36,520 nucleotides of DNA, taken from the NCBI GenBank assembly GCA_938075455.1, contig CALJHN010000026.1, forward strand, positions 1 through 36,520, in the 5' to 3' direction. The notes under the pieces were generated by a model, which was not told the origin of the DNA, ran no database searches, and saw only the letters and a list, made by a program, of their open reading frames with translations. This stretch comes from an uncultured Flavobacteriales bacterium (GTDB taxonomy: Bacteria; Bacteroidota; Bacteroidia; Flavobacteriales_D; Parvicellaceae). This document shows positions 27,501 to 35,019 of this stretch, piece by piece (the stretch's first letter is position 1; every line of letters begins with the position of its first letter). A program made the translations under genes and the position numbers.

Positions 27501-28992
27501 TAACGGTAGACTTTAGTAATTTTAAAAACAAAGCATTTTGTCCAGCTATTCCATCTGTAGAAAGTTCTCCAACTTGATAAGTTTTTCCAGCGTAGGTATA
27601 CTGGTAAGAGACCCCTAAAACTTGATCGTTGTTTAAGGACTGATTTAAAGAAATAAAGCCTAAAACAGAATTGTAGGTAAACTCATTTGAAGAAAGCATT
27701 CTTGCATTTTCAACCTTTTCATATTCTATTCCTTGTTCCATATTGTAACTTGGACCCGAGAGTTCGTTGCTAGCATTTACATAATTTCTAATATTGGAAT
27801 TAGAAACGATGTTATTGTAAAGACCATTGTGGCCATTATCTGGGACTGTAAAGGGTCCTGAATTCCATAATTGGTTTTCTAAATTATTGACGTTTGGTTC
27901 ACCTAAATCTGTAAAACACAAAATATTTCTTGTATTTTGAACTGAGTTATTTCTATTAGTAACCCAAACTTCAATTCGTTGGATTTGAATACCAGATGTG
28001 ATTAAAGGTAGAGTCCTCATGGATTGGTCGTAGGTATCTCTGTAATAAAAACTTAGAAAAAAATGACGGTTTTCTTCATAATTGTCTGCATTTATCTCGA
28101 ATTCATTGAGCTGAGCTCCTCCTGAAACTTCAATTTCTTTTTTCTGACCTTTTTGCTGAGATAATACCGTGGTGGCAGTGAGTTTTCCAAATTTCAATTC
28201 GGATTTAATACCAAATAAACTTTGACTTCCTGAAATAAGTGTACTATTCAATGGTAGAGTTACATTACCTGCTTCTAATTTTTGTAAAATATCATCTTCT
28301 TTTCCTGAATAGTCTAAGTTTAATTGGTTGTCAAAGTCAAAAGTGGCCTCCGTATTGTAATTAAATCCCAAATCCATTAAATCACCAATTTTTCCAGTGA
28401 GATTCATTTGTATTTTTTGATCAAAATCGAATGTAGTCATCTTTCTATTTCTTTCTGGAAGCACTGGATTATCAGTCCTAGAAGAATTAAGACCAAAACT
28501 TAATTCAGCTGAACCTTGGGGCCTAATTTCAACAAAGTCACTTCCAAAAATCTTTTTAATTGGAGGTTCATTAATTTTAATTTCGTCTTCAACAGTTTTA
28601 TATTTATAGTCTGACATATCATCTAGATTTTTTTTCCAAAAATCAGTCATGGACTTTTCATGTTGCATCATTAAATAATCGTTTAACGACACCTCACTTG
28701 AAGGTCTAAAATTGAGAGAATCCCCAAGAAAAGAATTAAATATGTATTGACCAGTTAGTGGGTTGTACTGAACGTTATTTTGAATATTCAAAGGGAGTTG
28801 AAAATCTATTAAACCAAGTGAAAAGTTAGTTGGGTCTAACGGATCGTTAATTGGAAAGATTAAATCTATTTCTGGAGTATCTATTGCTATAGTAGGTACA
28901 CGAGGATATTGTTTGGCTTTGATCTTTAATCCTATTAGAACGACCAAAACAATTAATAAAACTGCTTTACTTTTAAAAAAATAATTTAACAA
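21580..28992 (-). CDS. sprA: SprA, outer-membrane translocon of the type IX secretion system
   Basis: A giant protein of 2470 residues, in the usual SprA/SOV size range. It has an N-terminal hydrophobic export signal (about 9-26) and then thousands of residues of alternating strand pattern. Landmarks include the early FDFDQKIQMNLTGKIGDLMD, the central SYIDDFEGSQSAIDIR region (about residues 830-845), GLKTIMIGVRNP, and FKFDLQATNGAF-like strand repeats towards the end. SprA forms the very large barrel through which type IX cargo crosses the outer membrane, and it is needed for gliding. Two Lys/Ser-rich low-complexity segments interrupt the barrel part (about 1650-1705 and 1966-2000). The reading frame starts with TTG nine bases after the ruvA stop, with no ATG or GTG near the signal peptide. 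It lies in a maeB-ruvA-sprA-gcvH-tonB run. Confidence 0.96.
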   Translation of the reverse strand: MLNYFFKSKAVLLIVLVVLIGLKIKAKQYPRVPTIAIDTPEIDLIFPINDPLDPTNFSLGLIDFQLPLNIQNNVQYNPLTGQYIFNSFLGDSLNFRPSSEVSLNDYLMMQHEKSMTDFWKKNLDDMSDYKYKTVEDEIKINEPPIKKIFGSDFVEIRPQGSAELSFGLNSSRTDNPVLPERNRKMTTFDFDQKIQMNLTGKIGDLMDLGFNYNTEATFDFDNQLNLDYSGKEDDILQKLEAGNVTLPLNSTLISGSQSLFGIKSELKFGKLTATTVLSQQKGQKKEIEVSGGAQLNEFEINADNYEENRHFFLSFYYRDTYDQSMRTLPLITSGIQIQRIEVWVTNRNNSVQNTRNILCFTDLGEPNVNNLENQLWNSGPFTVPDNGHNGLYNNIVSNSNIRNYVNASNELSGPSYNMEQGIEYEKVENARMLSSNEFTYNSVLGFISLNQSLNNDQVLGVSYQYTYAGKTYQVGELSTDGIAGQNALFLKLLKSTVRNPKKKLWDLMMKNVYSLGAYQVDPKNFRLDIWYNNPLTSIDINYIPKTGVDDKLLIQLLDLDRLNQQQQMYQDGLFDFVPITANQGKISNGGTINPRNGRLYFTTIEPFGKTLKQKMLNKGISSTIIDKVAFTQLYDSTKTAAQQLPEINRFKIKGIYQSSVSSEISLNAMNIPQGSVVVTAGGQILIEGSQYMVDYNLGRVKILDDGILSSGTPIKISLESNSLFSVQMKTLLGTHLDYKINKDANIGATILKLKERPLTPKVNAGDEPISNTMLGLDGGFRKEIPALTKLVDMLPFIETKKKSMVNFSGELAALIPGHNKAIDITQENGSSYIDDFEGSQSAIDIRTINNWVLASVPQGQPDLFPEASLYNDINYGKNRAKFSWYVIDPLFHSRTSSLTPSHIKGSAFQDNHLMRQVLVDEVFPNKQLGTGQLTNIPVFDISYYPKERGPYNFDVESNNYSSGIDPSTGELNDPETRWGGIMRTLTTNDFEAANIEFIQFWVMDPFNEDSENSSGGEFYFNLGNVSEDLLRDGRKAFENGLPPDGDYDTYSSELEYTSWGVVPNTQVVVNAFDNNLSSRQFQDIGFDGLSDNQELSYFNNYVAKIQNHISDPNVLSNFLNDPSADNFNYYRDDDYDQEELSIRDRYKNYNSPEGNSPTSEMSDTMNADRYPTSASTLPNVEDINLDNNLSESESYFQYKIDFKPNKMEVGKNFVTDKVLYIDPDTQKEVYWYQFRVPVTSFSKRVNDIQDFRSIRFIRMFLHGWSENVTLRFARLELIRGEWRRYLGSLLSNGEFIQNEEANTFFNVSAVNLEDNGTRDPINYVLPEGIIRETNYQTANLAQQNEQSLVLDVCGLKDGDSRAIYRNVNLDIRNYNKIQMFVHGESNAGSDPINDNEATIFIRLGTDFVSNYYEYEMPIKVSPWGNNASSSVWPEENNMTVNLNNLKDLKKNRNFTEFSNFERFTRSDPENPSSNITVVGNPNLQGLKTIMIGVRNPKSNDPNNQWKPDDGLEKCLEVWVNELRLSDFNENGGWAAIGRMTANLADFADIAVSGNYSTPGFGSIEKSVSERQQEFLYGLDASSTINLDKFFGDQSGINLPMYVGYSRNVIKPLYDPLNPDLLFEKEANEEEVFWNERFYNGIDLTERKSINFTNIKFDNKKKSKPSKKEVSKKINSKLSSIEETQEKEESPIKSKEKKIKKPNNKIALPWDISNFSLNYSFTELSHRDINVRQDLQRNYLGSINYLYNSKVRPFEPFKKNKFIRKSKWLRFVRDFNIYLLPKQIAVRSNMNRTYNIFSTRYNFPGGENFEVPQFGKQFNWDRNYDFKYDITKNLKFDLQATNGAFIRETPGKIDYGIFGYDDDLDQELVNNSIRTFGENMNYNHIGNVSYKWPFKKFPLTDWISLTTRYTGNFDWTRAPLALDNDTLSVGNIIQNSRVIAWSGKLNFITLYNKVPYLKKVNKKYGNSRMSRTRSNTSRGGSKPTKEKDEKKNKEKVKETKILDQFARVLMSVKSLNATFNTNDGIMLPGYANKTSILGMDDKWIAPGMEFISGGYQERDMLGNKTNFIFANHAAEYNWLVDTNNYQYISTQYAVNHTENMTFKASVKPIKSLRIDLSADRNLMENRTSNLGIGDNNSFALLNNQFNGSFSTSTITWKTAFSQDIMNDTTLSNQIWENLLSYRSEISSIMSQSNPNASNNLENTGYYSGYDSTQQDVIIGAFICAYLGESPTLNNINPLSQRIPLPNWRVTFDGLGKIKAFKKYIKKLSFTHAYRSNFSLGNYTTNLNGQWDNEGNATETDISGNFISQKQIMTMNILEQFAPLLGADLTLSNNMSVKFEIKKDRNISLSLSNNQITEIKGSEIKFGSGYTWRKLSLPIKIAGKTLDPSDLRMRLDIAVRDNKTIIRKIVENQNQYTAGQTAVTIQFSGDYNLTKQLMLRIYFDRRVNTPHVSNSFPTANTNAGFALRFQLR

Positions 28993-29001
28993 TGTGTCTT
29001 T

Positions 29002-29583
29002 TTAAACAGCTTTAAGTGTCATTTTAATAAGCTCTTCAACAGAGGAAACATCATTATTTTTTAATATCTCATCAATTGTATTAGAAGCTTTTTTCTTATC
29101 TATACCCAAAACCACTAATGCAGATAACGCTTCGTTTTTATAGGTATTGCCTTGAGGAGATAAAAAATCGCCATTGGATTCTATTTTATCCAGCTTTCCC
29201 TTAAGGTCAACAATAATTCTTTGTGCGGACTTTAGTCCAATTCCCTTTACACTTTTAAAAGCATTTACATCACTTTGATCAACTGCTTGAGCTACTTCAG
29301 CAGGCTTCATAGACGACAACACCATTAAAGCAGTACTTGCACCTACACCAGAAACATTGATTAGCTCTTTAAACATCATTCTCTCTTCTTCTTCTGAAAA
29401 TCCAAATAAGATATGTGCATCCTCTCTTACAATTAAGTGACTAAATAGTCTTAATTTTCCCTTAGAAGGAATTACATCATAAGTGTTCAAAGAAATATTT
29501 AGTAGGTAGCCAACCCCATTTACGTCAATTACCACATGTGTTGGTGTTTTTGATTCTAAAATTCCTTCAATGTGTGCTATCAT
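29002..29583 (-). CDS. ruvA: Holliday junction branch migration protein RuvA
   Basis: A 193-residue protein with the three RuvA parts. An N-terminal OB-fold (about 1-63) starts MIAHIEGILESKTPTHVVID. A helix-hairpin-helix pair has NVSGVGASTALMVLSS and VKGIGLKSAQRIIVDLKGKL. A C-terminal RuvB-contacting helical domain (about 148-193) has ALSALVVLGIDKKKAS. RuvA binds four-way DNA junctions and recruits RuvB for branch migration. It sits between maeB (2-base gap) and sprA, so the three are probably one transcript. Confidence 0.97.
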   Translation of the reverse strand: MIAHIEGILESKTPTHVVIDVNGVGYLLNISLNTYDVIPSKGKLRLFSHLIVREDAHILFGFSEEEERMMFKELINVSGVGASTALMVLSSMKPAEVAQAVDQSDVNAFKSVKGIGLKSAQRIIVDLKGKLDKIESNGDFLSPQGNTYKNEALSALVVLGIDKKKASNTIDEILKNNDVSSVEELIKMTLKAV

Positions 29584-29585
29584 AA

Positions 29586-31856
29586 TTATTTACGGTTTTG
29601 TACATCCACTACTCCTAGAGTAATCATATTAAATATCTCTCTTACTGAAGAACCTATTTGAAGAACATGAACTGGTTGTTTCATGCCAAGTAGTACAGGC
29701 CCAATAGCTTCTCTATCGCCCATTTCTTTAACTAACTTATAAGCAATATTGCCCGCGCTTAAATTTGGAAAAATTAAAGTATTAGCACTTTGATCTGAGA
29801 GTAAAGAAAAAGGGAAAAAATCATTAATCAACTCTTTGTTAACAGCAAAGTTTGCTTGCAATTCTCCATCGACAACTAAACCAGGATGCTTGTCATGCAA
29901 AATTTTAGTTGCTTCTCTCATTTTAATTGCGTCTGGTCCTTCATTAGAACCAAAATTTGAGTAACTTAACATTGCAACTTTAGGTTTTATTTTGTATTGT
30001 TTTACAGTTCTAGCAACCAAAAGAGTAATATCCACAATCTCCTCAACGGATGGATTAATATTTACCGTTGTATCTGCAAAAAACATTGGCCCATCTTTAC
30101 TTATTAAAATATACATTCCAGCTATTTTATTAAGTCCTTTTTCTACTCCAATAACTCTTAAAGCAGGGCGAATTGAATCTTTATAGCTTCTTGTTAATCC
30201 AGAAATCATTACATCTGCTATCCCAGTTTCAACCATTGCAGCAGCAAAATAGTTCCTTTCCCTCATTAATTTTTTAGCTTCATAAAAAGTTAGCCCTCTT
30301 CTTTTTCTCTTTTTATGTAAAATTTCTGCAAATATTTCTCTATGTTTTAATTCACTTTCATTTCTTGGGTCAATAATCTCGCAATTTGATAAGTCTAAAT
30401 TATATTCATCTATTATTTTTTGAATATTATGTTTCTTGCCAAGTAAAATTGGAATTGCAATTCCCTCTTCTAAAGCCATTGCAGCAGCTTTTAAAATTTT
30501 ATAGTGGTCAGCCTCTGCGAAAACTACTTTTTTAGGACTTATTTTAGCTTTTGAGCTTAAATTTCTAATAAATTTGTTATCTATACCTAGACGTTGCATT
30601 AGTTCTAACTCATATTTTTTCCAATCCTTAATTGGTTCTTTAGCAACTCCAGATTCTATGGCAGCCTTGGCTACAGCAGGAGCAACCCAGTAAATTAACC
30701 TTGGGTCTAGTGGTTTTGGGATAATTTGTGTGCGTCCAAATGATATAATTTTAGCATCATATGCTTCATTAACTTCATCAGGTACTTGCTCCTTAGCTAA
30801 TTTTGCAATTGCATTAACAGCTGCAATTTTCATTTCCTCGTTAATTTTCGTAGCTCTAACATCTAATGCCCCTCTAAAAATATATGGAAATCCAAGAACG
30901 TTATTAACTTGGTTGGGGTGATCAGATCTTCCTGTTGCCATTATTACATCTTCTCTTGTTTCTAAAGCAAGATCATATTCAATTTCAGGATTTGGATTTG
31001 CTAAGGCAAAAACTATTGGATTCTTTCCCATACTTTTTATCATATGAGGTTTAACTATACCACCTTTAGATAGTCCTAGAAAAACATCTGCATTTACAAA
31101 TGCTTTTTCCAAGGAAATATCTTGGGTTTTTTGTGCAAATAACTTTTTATTTTCGTCTAAATCTTTTCTTTTAGAGTGTATTAAACCTTTAGAGTCAAAC
31201 ATGAAAATATTTTCTTTTTTGACCCCTAGAGATAAGTATAGTTTTATACATGACTGTGCAGAAGCACCTGCTCCACTCACCACAACCTTAACTTTTTCAA
31301 TTTTTTTGTTTGCAATTTCTAGAGCATTTAATAGAGCTGCAGATGAAATAATTGCTGTCCCATGTTGATCGTCATGCATCACAGGAATGTCTAATTCTTT
31401 TTTTAAGCGCTCTTCAATCTTAAAAGCTTCTGGCGCCTTTATATCTTCTAAATTAATTCCTCCAAATGTTGGGGAAATTGCTTTGACAGTATCTATAAAT
31501 TTATCAACATTTGTTTCATTGATTTCAATATCAAATACATCAATATCAGCAAATATTTTAAATAATAATCCTTTTCCTTCCATTACTGGTTTTGAAGCTT
31601 CTGCTCCAATATCGCCCAGCCCTAAAACAGCAGTACCATTAGAAATTACAGCAACCAAGTTTCCTTTTGCGGTGTACTTATACACTTTGTCTTGATCTTT
31701 ATTAATTGCAAGACATGGTTCTGCAACACCTGGAGAGTATGCCAACGATAAGTCTCTTTGTGAAGAATATGGTTTTGTTGGAACCACCTCAATTTTTCCC
31801 TTTCTTCCAGAACTGTGGTAATCTAGAGCATCTTTTTTGGATTGTTTTTCTGACAT
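29586..31856 (-). CDS. maeB: NADP-dependent malic enzyme with C-terminal phosphotransacetylase-like domain
   Basis: Starting from the ATG at 31856 gives 756 residues (MSEKQSKKDAL onward); a TTG ten codons upstream is rejected. The first 430 or so residues form the malic enzyme: SLAYSPGVAEPCLAI, the metal/catalytic stretch MHDDQHGTAI, VVSGAGASAQSCIKLYLSLG for the cofactor, and FALANPNPEI. The remainder is a phosphate acetyltransferase-like domain (VVFAEADHYKILKAA, SNFGSNEGPDA). In MaeB proteins this second domain is thought to be regulatory, sensing acetyl-CoA, rather than catalytic. The enzyme turns malate into pyruvate and makes NADPH. It heads the ruvA-sprA-gcvH run, as in other flavobacteria. 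Confidence 0.96.
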   Translation of the reverse strand: MSEKQSKKDALDYHSSGRKGKIEVVPTKPYSSQRDLSLAYSPGVAEPCLAINKDQDKVYKYTAKGNLVAVISNGTAVLGLGDIGAEASKPVMEGKGLLFKIFADIDVFDIEINETNVDKFIDTVKAISPTFGGINLEDIKAPEAFKIEERLKKELDIPVMHDDQHGTAIISSAALLNALEIANKKIEKVKVVVSGAGASAQSCIKLYLSLGVKKENIFMFDSKGLIHSKRKDLDENKKLFAQKTQDISLEKAFVNADVFLGLSKGGIVKPHMIKSMGKNPIVFALANPNPEIEYDLALETREDVIMATGRSDHPNQVNNVLGFPYIFRGALDVRATKINEEMKIAAVNAIAKLAKEQVPDEVNEAYDAKIISFGRTQIIPKPLDPRLIYWVAPAVAKAAIESGVAKEPIKDWKKYELELMQRLGIDNKFIRNLSSKAKISPKKVVFAEADHYKILKAAAMALEEGIAIPILLGKKHNIQKIIDEYNLDLSNCEIIDPRNESELKHREIFAEILHKKRKRRGLTFYEAKKLMRERNYFAAAMVETGIADVMISGLTRSYKDSIRPALRVIGVEKGLNKIAGMYILISKDGPMFFADTTVNINPSVEEIVDITLLVARTVKQYKIKPKVAMLSYSNFGSNEGPDAIKMREATKILHDKHPGLVVDGELQANFAVNKELINDFFPFSLLSDQSANTLIFPNLSAGNIAYKLVKEMGDREAIGPVLLGMKQPVHVLQIGSSVREIFNMITLGVVDVQNRK

Positions 31857-31984
31857 AAGACCAGTATTATTGGCTAATTTAAACAACTGTAAACAATACG
31901 ATACACAAATTCTAACTAATTGTATAACAAATTGTTGTTAATGAAAAAGATAGTTTGTTAATACAATTAGAAAAAATAGCTGAA

Positions 31985-32003
31985 AGAACATGGCTAATGT
32001 TCT
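31985..32003 (-). terminator. Possible weak hairpin terminator after the pseudogene
   Basis: The minus strand carries a 7-bp stem (AGAACAT / ATGTTCT) with a 5-base loop, starting 24 bases past the remnant stop codon of the cargo pseudogene. An uninterrupted T6 run follows only about 9 bases later, so it is a weak candidate and may be a leftover of the old gene's terminator. Confidence 0.3.
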
Positions 32004-32026
32004 AACAAAATTAAAAATTATAGAAA

Positions 32027-32718
32027 TTATTTTTTTAGAATCAATTTATCGATTTTCAAAAGTTGATTTCCATTGGAAATTTGTAGGAATATATTCCAGA
32101 TTTTAAATGCCTTAAATCAACATTATTAATTGATAAATTTAGCTTGACAGAAAATACTTTTTACCTAAAATATCGAAAAGAATAAATAAATTATCATTAG
32201 AGGCATCCGAAATTTCAATATTCAAAAAATCAGTAGTAGGATTTGAATAAGCTAAAATACTTTCATCGTTTAGTTCTGGTAAATCTACTGAGTTTACAAT
32301 ATTTACATCTACAGAATCTAAAAGAGCGTTTCCTTTGTGAAGAATGAAATACCTTATAGATGCAGTTCCTGCCCCATTAAAAAAAGTAAAACTAGGCTTC
32401 ATCTATAAAGAATCTGAGGGTTGTAAAAGTATTGGAACTGTAGTTCCCAATCTGAACTGTACATGAGTAACTTAATAAATTGTCAACAAACTGATCTAAA
32501 AATATTACATCTGAACTTAAAATTTTTCTTCTAAATTTTATTTCTAAATCCTCTTTGGTAGAATTATAGCTCCCAATATTTAAATCAAAGTTTTATTTAC
32601 TAGTATTAATATTGATTACTTGTCCATTGTAATTAATTCCTGAAGAATCGTAAATGTATATGTTAATTTGGGAGAATGAAGAAGAATAATAAATAATTAT
32701 TATAACTAATTTTCTTAT
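32027..32718 (-). pseudogene. Decayed secreted protein with type IX (type A) C-terminal sorting domain
   Basis: Conceptual translation of the minus strand gives one protein only if several lesions are ignored. It begins at an ATA codon at 32718 where ATG is expected and runs through a signal peptide (RKLVIIIIYYSSSFSQ). There is an in-frame TAA at 32593-32595 and frame changes near 32400, 32145 and 32080, ending at TAA 32027-32029. The reassembled tail reads YSNPTTDFLNIEISDASNDN, then FDILGKK, VDLRHLKSGIYSYK and ISNGNQLLKIDKLILKK. This is a textbook type A sorting domain. The middle (FNGAGTASIRYFILHKGNAL) resembles small secreted proteins I associate with TlpA/Omp28 clusters. It was a cargo of about 225 residues for the SprA system and is now broken. 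An 87-codon open frame within it (32139-32402) is not an intact gene. Confidence 0.85.
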
Positions 32719-32865
32719 AAGAGTTAATATTGATATATAAATATTTAAGATTTGCTTTCGATATTAAACTAATTACAATTTCCTACATAAGAAAAATAAT
32801 ATTAATGATTTTTTATAAAATTGAACTAAATTTACAATTCTAAAATCACCATCGTATATTAATTT

Positions 32866-33348
32866 ATGAAAAAATCAATCTTATTGTTTGTTTTTTGTTC
32901 CATTACTATATTTTCCTTAGGTCAAATACCAAATATAGGTCTTAAAGATGTAAACGGAGATTTACAAAATTTATCAAAATATACAAGTAATGGTAATCCT
33001 GTTATAATTAGTTTTTGGGCAACATGGTGCAAGCCATGCAAAGCAGAATTAAATACCATTGCTGAAGAATATGATGACTGGGTAGAAGAAACAGGTGTTG
33101 AACTAATCGCTATTTCAATTGATGACTCAAGATCTAGTTTAAGAGTTGAGCCCTACATTAATGCTATGAGTTGGGAATACACTGTTCTGCTAGACCCAAA
33201 TGGAGATTGCAAAAGAGCTATGAATGTAAATAATATTCCACATACTTTTTTAATTAATGGTCAAGGTAAAGTGGTTTGGGACCATAATAATTATTCTCCA
33301 GGTGACGAAGAAGAATTATATAATGAACTAATTAAATTAAATAAATGA
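32866..33348 (+). CDS. TlpA-like periplasmic thioredoxin
   Basis: A 160-residue protein with a signal peptide (about 1-19, ending SLG) and one thioredoxin-like domain. The active site is SFWATWCKPCKAEL, with Cys55 and Cys58. ELIAISIDDSRSS and HTFLINGQGKVVWDH follow; the proline before HTFL is the expected cis-proline. TlpA/ResA-type proteins reduce disulfides outside the cytoplasm. There is no lipobox, so it is probably soluble in the periplasm. It is the first gene of a three-gene operon and overlaps the DUF6029 gene by ATGA. The likely partners are the cysteine-bearing products of the next two genes (inference). Confidence 0.9.
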   Translation: MKKSILLFVFCSITIFSLGQIPNIGLKDVNGDLQNLSKYTSNGNPVIISFWATWCKPCKAELNTIAEEYDDWVEETGVELIAISIDDSRSSLRVEPYINAMSWEYTVLLDPNGDCKRAMNVNNIPHTFLINGQGKVVWDHNNYSPGDEEELYNELIKLNK

Positions 33349-35018
33349 AAATTAATTTTTTCATTAAACTTGGTTTATTAATATTATTTGCCTCAAAAAT
33401 AATAGGGCAAAATAATTCTAATGGGTTAGTTTCTGGTAATATCCAAACTGTTGGTCAATACTATCAAGAAGATACTATAATTAATGCAGCATTACCAGAA
33501 CATCTTTATGGCTTTAATGGATTTGCAAATATTAATTATCAAAAAGGTGATTTCAAAGCAGGAATAAGATACGAAAGTTATTTAAATACTTTAGAAGGAT
33601 ATCCTTCAACATTTTCAGGAATTGGAATTGGTTATAGATATTTATCCTGGAACAGTGATAATCTTGGCGTTACAATAGGAAATTTTTACGACCAGTTTGG
33701 AAGTGGAATGATATTTAGAGCTTATGAAGAAAGACAACTGGGGATAGATAATTCATTAGATGGTATTAGAATTAACTATGAACCACTTAAGGGCGTTAAT
33801 TTAAAAGGAATGATAGGCAAACAAAGACATAGATTTGAAGATGGACTAATAAATGGGAATGGAATTGTAAGAGCAATAGATGGTGAATTAAACATTAATG
33901 AGTTATTTGATTCTACCAATAATTGGAAGTTAAAAGCAACACTTGGTGGAAGTTTTGTAAGTAAATTTAATACTGATAACAATACTACATTATTCAACAT
34001 GCCTAAAAATGTAGGGGCTTCAAGTATTAGGTTAAATTTAAGGTATAAAAGACTAAGATTTAGTGGTGAATATGTTTATAAGATTAACGATCCATATCCT
34101 GATAATCAAAATGATAATTTTAATTATATCTATAAAAATGGAGAAGGAATTTTGCTTAACTTAGGGTATTCCAAAAAAGGGTTTGCTATTGATTTTTCTG
34201 CTAAACATATGGATAATATGTTGTGGCGCTCTACCAACGTAAATGTAGGGCCGACTGATCTTTTAATTGGTTATTTACCAGCGCTAACCAAACAACACAC
34301 TTATAATCTTGCAGCAACTCTTTACCCTTATGCGACCAATTTTTATGGTGAAATTGCCTATCAAGCTGATTTAATTTATAAAATTCCAAAAAAATCTGTT
34401 TTAGGGGGCAAATATGGAACTTCAATTGCACTAAACTTTGCAACAGCATATGTTCCAGAAAGAAATTTTATCAATGATATGGAGACAACTAGAAATAGTT
34501 ATACAACTTCACTTTTTTCCCGATCTGATAGCATATTAATTCAGGACTTTAATGTTGAGATTAAGCGAAAAATTAATACAAAACTAAAAATGAGTTTCAA
34601 CTATTTTAATTTCATTTTTAATGATAATGCTGTTAAGGTAGCCAACTACTACAAAATGATTTATGCACAAATAGCTGTTCTAGATTTAACCTATAAAATA
34701 AATAGACACCATTCCTTAAAGTTTGAAACTCAAGCTCTATGGACTAATGAAGACAAGGGGGATTGGTTATTTGGTCAAATTGAGTATACTTTTAGTCCTC
34801 ATTGGTATATAGCAATTCTTGATCAATACAACTCCGGGAATCTAGATGTTGATAAAAGAGTTCATTATGGCTTAATTTCTACTGGCTATATAAACGGATC
34901 TCATCGATTTTCCTTTCAATATGGCAAACAAAGGGCAGGGGTTTTTTGTGTAGGTGGGGTTTGTAGAGCAGTTCCTGCTTCAAATGGTTTAACATTTACA
35001 TTTACTTCTAGTTTCTAA
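33345..35018 (+). CDS. DUF6029 family outer-membrane protein
   Basis: A 557-residue protein with a signal peptide (about 1-21, ending IIGQ) and an all-strand pattern typical of an outer-membrane barrel ending in phenylalanine (TFTFTSSF). Recognisable stretches include GDFKAGIRYESYLNTLEGYP, GNFYDQFGSGMIFRAYEERQ, LGIDNSLDGIRI and LKGMIGKQRHRFEDG. I associate these with the Bacteroidota family DUF6029. Near the end is a CVGGVC motif (Cys535 and Cys540), able to form a disulfide. It sits between a TlpA-like reductase (ATGA overlap) and an Omp28-type lipoprotein (1-base gap). Its function is unknown. The neighbours suggest that its disulfide state matters, which is inference. Confidence 0.82.
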   Translation: MKINFFIKLGLLILFASKIIGQNNSNGLVSGNIQTVGQYYQEDTIINAALPEHLYGFNGFANINYQKGDFKAGIRYESYLNTLEGYPSTFSGIGIGYRYLSWNSDNLGVTIGNFYDQFGSGMIFRAYEERQLGIDNSLDGIRINYEPLKGVNLKGMIGKQRHRFEDGLINGNGIVRAIDGELNINELFDSTNNWKLKATLGGSFVSKFNTDNNTTLFNMPKNVGASSIRLNLRYKRLRFSGEYVYKINDPYPDNQNDNFNYIYKNGEGILLNLGYSKKGFAIDFSAKHMDNMLWRSTNVNVGPTDLLIGYLPALTKQHTYNLAATLYPYATNFYGEIAYQADLIYKIPKKSVLGGKYGTSIALNFATAYVPERNFINDMETTRNSYTTSLFSRSDSILIQDFNVEIKRKINTKLKMSFNYFNFIFNDNAVKVANYYKMIYAQIAVLDLTYKINRHHSLKFETQALWTNEDKGDWLFGQIEYTFSPHWYIAILDQYNSGNLDVDKRVHYGLISTGYINGSHRFSFQYGKQRAGVFCVGGVCRAVPASNGLTFTFTSSF

Positions 35019-35019
35019 A

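Larger units (their letters stand above)
31857..32865. other. Long intergenic stretch between maeB and the TlpA operon
   Basis: About 1 kb without an intact gene. Positions 32027-32718 hold a decayed type IX cargo gene (annotated separately). The first 170 bases must contain the maeB promoter; TAGAATTTG at 31905-31913 (minus strand) is a weak candidate. The last 147 bases, before the TlpA start at 32866, are very AT-rich and should contain the promoter of that operon, but I see no clear box. Confidence 0.7.

Noticed and set aside
31857..31886. N-terminal TTG extension of maeB (also deoC at 17628 and gcvH at 21562)
   Set aside because: In each case an internal ATG gives the normal family N-terminus. 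For deoC a consensus promoter box lies between the two candidate starts.
32139..32402. An 87-codon open frame on the minus strand as an intact small gene
   Set aside because: Its start is an internal codon of a longer broken protein. The sorting domain continues past its stop in other frames, so it is part of a pseudogene.
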